A DNA stretch of 64,000 nt from an uncultured Pelagibacteraceae bacterium (GTDB lineage: Bacteria; Pseudomonadota; Alphaproteobacteria; Pelagibacterales; Pelagibacteraceae): NCBI GenBank assembly GCA_902587155.1, contig CACIKE010000003.1:1-64000 (forward strand), in the 5' to 3' direction. Both the position numbers and the translations under genes were made by a program. Positions 62,932 to 64,000 of this stretch are shown here, piece after piece. Below the pieces are notes generated by a model that made no database searches, was not told the origin of the DNA, and was given only the letters and a program-made list of their open reading frames with translations. The number at the start of each line of letters is the position of its first letter. Position 1 is the first letter of the stretch.

Positions 62932-63727
62932 ATTTTTGCCAAACTGATTTTTCCTCTAATATGTTTGCTAATTGATCGACATGATCATTTGAGGACGACA
63001 ATTTTTTACTAAGCCAGCTTTTTGATTTTTCAAATTTTTTAATAACAACATCTTCTCCAAATTTTTCTCTTAATATCTGATTTGCATTTCCTATATCATC
63101 TATCAAACCAAGATCTTTGGCTTTTCTACCTGACCAAAATTCACCTGAAAATAATTCTACTTCAGATTTTTTAAGTTTTGATGACCTGCTTTTTTCGACC
63201 ACCTCTATGAAATCTTTATGTAGATCTAATTGTATATTTTTTAATCTTTCGATGTCTTCCTTTTTTTCATCTAGAAATGGGTCTAATGTACTTTTATTTT
63301 TCCCAGCAGTATGCACTCTTCTCTCAACACCTATCTTTTTTATCAATTCTGTAAAACCAAAAGAAGAGTAAATTACTCCTATTGAGCCTATTATTGAACT
63401 TGAGTTCGCATAAATTTCATCTCCAGCACAAGCTATTAGATATCCACCTGAAGCTGCTACATCTTCGGCAAAAACTATAACTTTTTTTTTATTTTTTTTT
63501 GCCTGTTGTCTAATTAAGCTGTAAATTAAATGTGATTGAACAGGAGAACCTCCAGGAGAGTTTATTGTTATAGCAACACATGGTGCTTTTTTTAGAGAAA
63601 ATGCTTTTGTAATAATGTCTTCTTGGCCAGAAAAATCTATACCCTGTTTAAATTTCCCTACATTACCAATAACTCCACTTAGCTTAATATGTGGAATAAT
63701 TTTTTTCTTTTTAAAAAAAGAGAGCAT
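62921..63727 (-). CDS. sppA: S49 family protease (SppA/SohB-like)
   Basis: A 268-residue S49 peptidase. The nucleophile region is [20 protein letters not shown] (Ser in ASGG), preceded by [20 protein letters not shown]; the general-base lysine is probably in [34 protein letters not shown] is another family block. There is only a weak N-terminal hydrophobic stretch, so it may be soluble or peripheral. Family members clear signal peptides or membrane proteins. It heads the sppA-glyQ-glyS-ppdK run. Confidence 0.88.
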   Translation of the reverse strand: MLSFFKKKKIIPHIKLSGVIGNVGKFKQGIDFSGQEDIITKAFSLKKAPCVAITINSPGGSPVQSHLIYSLIRQQAKKNKKKVIVFAEDVAASGGYLIACAGDEIYANSSSIIGSIGVIYSSFGFTELIKKIGVERRVHTAGKNKSTLDPFLDEKKEDIERLKNIQLDLHKDFIEVVEKSRSSKLKKSEVELFSGEFWSGRKAKDLGLIDDIGNANQILREKFGEDVVIKKFEKSKSWLSKKLSSSNDHVDQLANILEEKSVWQKYGL

Positions 63728-63795
63728 TTTTAATATTTATAGAATTTTTATATGAATATAAAGACACCTTATAATTGAAGATTCGGGTGCGTCAA

Positions 63796-63826
63796 TTGAT
63801 AAGTATAAAAAGCAACCTATTATACT
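63796..63826 (+). promoter_or_regulatory. Candidate promoter of the polyprenyl diphosphate synthase gene
   Basis: In the 113-bp divergent spacer, TTGATA is followed after 16 bp by TATTAT (overlapping TATACT at 19 bp). Either could serve as a -10 element 15-18 bp before the ATG at 63841. The short predicted leader resembles the dksA promoter geometry. Candidate only; the rest of the spacer shows nothing I can name. Confidence 0.35.
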
Positions 63827-63840
63827 AATTTGCTCAATTA

Positions 63841-64000
63841 ATGGGAAGTGTCATACAATTAAAAAACAAAATTAATAATTCATATTTTCAACTAAAAAAT
63901 TCAGTTGAAGATAGATTGATGTTAGTTGAGGAAAAAATAAAGTCTAAATTAGAGAGCAAAGTAGACTTAGTTCATAAAATGACAAACTATCACCTCGATA
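63841..64000 (+). CDS. ispB: Polyprenyl diphosphate synthase, N-terminal part (cut by window edge)
   Basis: Open from the ATG at 63841 to the window end (53 residues). VIQLKNKINNSYFQLKNSVE and SKVDLVHKMTNYHLD match the N-terminus of IspB-type trans-polyprenyl synthases, where the next residues are usually SGGKRLRP. Such enzymes make the octaprenyl or decaprenyl tail of ubiquinone. The aspartate-rich catalytic motifs lie beyond the window, so the call rests on the N-terminal pattern. Confidence 0.75.
   Translation, partial: MGSVIQLKNKINNSYFQLKNSVEDRLMLVEEKIKSKLESKVDLVHKMTNYHLD

Overview
The window is a compact, AT-rich stretch of a bacterial chromosome, about 30% G+C by eye. It most resembles a SAR11 (Pelagibacterales) alphaproteobacterium. 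The reasons are a proteorhodopsin followed by a ferredoxin and a ferredoxin/thioredoxin reductase gene, a polyamine-type PotABCD transporter, Lys/Asn/Ile-rich proteins, and spacers of mostly 0-30 bp with many stop/start overlaps. No insertion sequence, prophage, CRISPR array, rRNA operon or replication origin was seen. No gap longer than about 210 bp lacks a gene.

Layout. 1-1734 (+): the 3' end of a diaminopropionate ammonia-lyase gene, then a DNA photolyase. 9187-1731 (-): a run csaA-like, lysE-like, acnA, yfgM-like, bamB, cupin, zapE, yjbQ. 9217-10407 (+): argE-like deacetylase. 12817-10404 (-): agmatinase-like and aldehyde dehydrogenase. 12872-14235 (+): secreted HExxH protein and membrane-anchored cyclophilin. 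29781-14228 (-): fifteen nearly contiguous genes: psd, pssA, a glycosyltransferase-like gene, rlmE, guaB (no CBS domains), TPR protein, guaA, panB, eutA-like, doeA/eutD-like, potA, potD, potB, potC and a FadN-type beta-oxidation enzyme. 29855-31069 (+): icd. 33727-31061 (-): alaS. 33793-36015 (+): a stand-alone TPR-methyltransferase. 40263-36074 (-): cupin, GFA protein, glycerate kinase-like, tolC-like, recA. 40418-42098 (+): umuDC. 46995-42108 (-): membrane glycosyltransferase, GT2 glycosyltransferase, ppc. 47075-47836 (+): dksA and two tiny membrane-protein ORFs absent from the ORF track. 50655-47833 (-): proteorhodopsin, ferredoxin, reductase, glutathione S-transferase. 50867-53093 (+): prpE-like and an SMR transporter. 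54393-53086 (-): dihydroorotase. 54437-55324 (+): ygfZ, then tRNA-Leu(GAG) on (-). 55473-57302 (+): nadA, nadC. 63727-57317 (-): sppA-like, glyQ, glyS, ppdK. 63841-64000 (+): start of a polyprenyl diphosphate synthase.

How the genes fit together. Central carbon metabolism (acnA, icd, ppc, ppdK, prpE), nucleotide synthesis (guaA, guaB, pyrC), NAD synthesis (nadA, nadC), phospholipids (pssA, psd) and translation (alaS, glyQS, rlmE, tRNA-Leu) are interleaved with uptake and breakdown of nitrogenous solutes (potABCD, doeA/eutA-like, agmatinase, aldehyde dehydrogenase, dpaL). Light and damage responses are photolyase, proteorhodopsin, recA and umuDC. The last two share an upstream motif that may be the SOS operator of this lineage.

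The signals most worth following up are the eutA-doeA-potADBC cluster, the recA/umuDC motif, the two micro-ORFs behind dksA, the CBS-less IMP dehydrogenase, the palindrome and hairpin in the proteorhodopsin leader with its terminator before the ferredoxin gene, and the hairpin between potD and potB. I did not find a convincing wholly novel defence or mobile system. All family calls are by reading the proteins; no database search was run.
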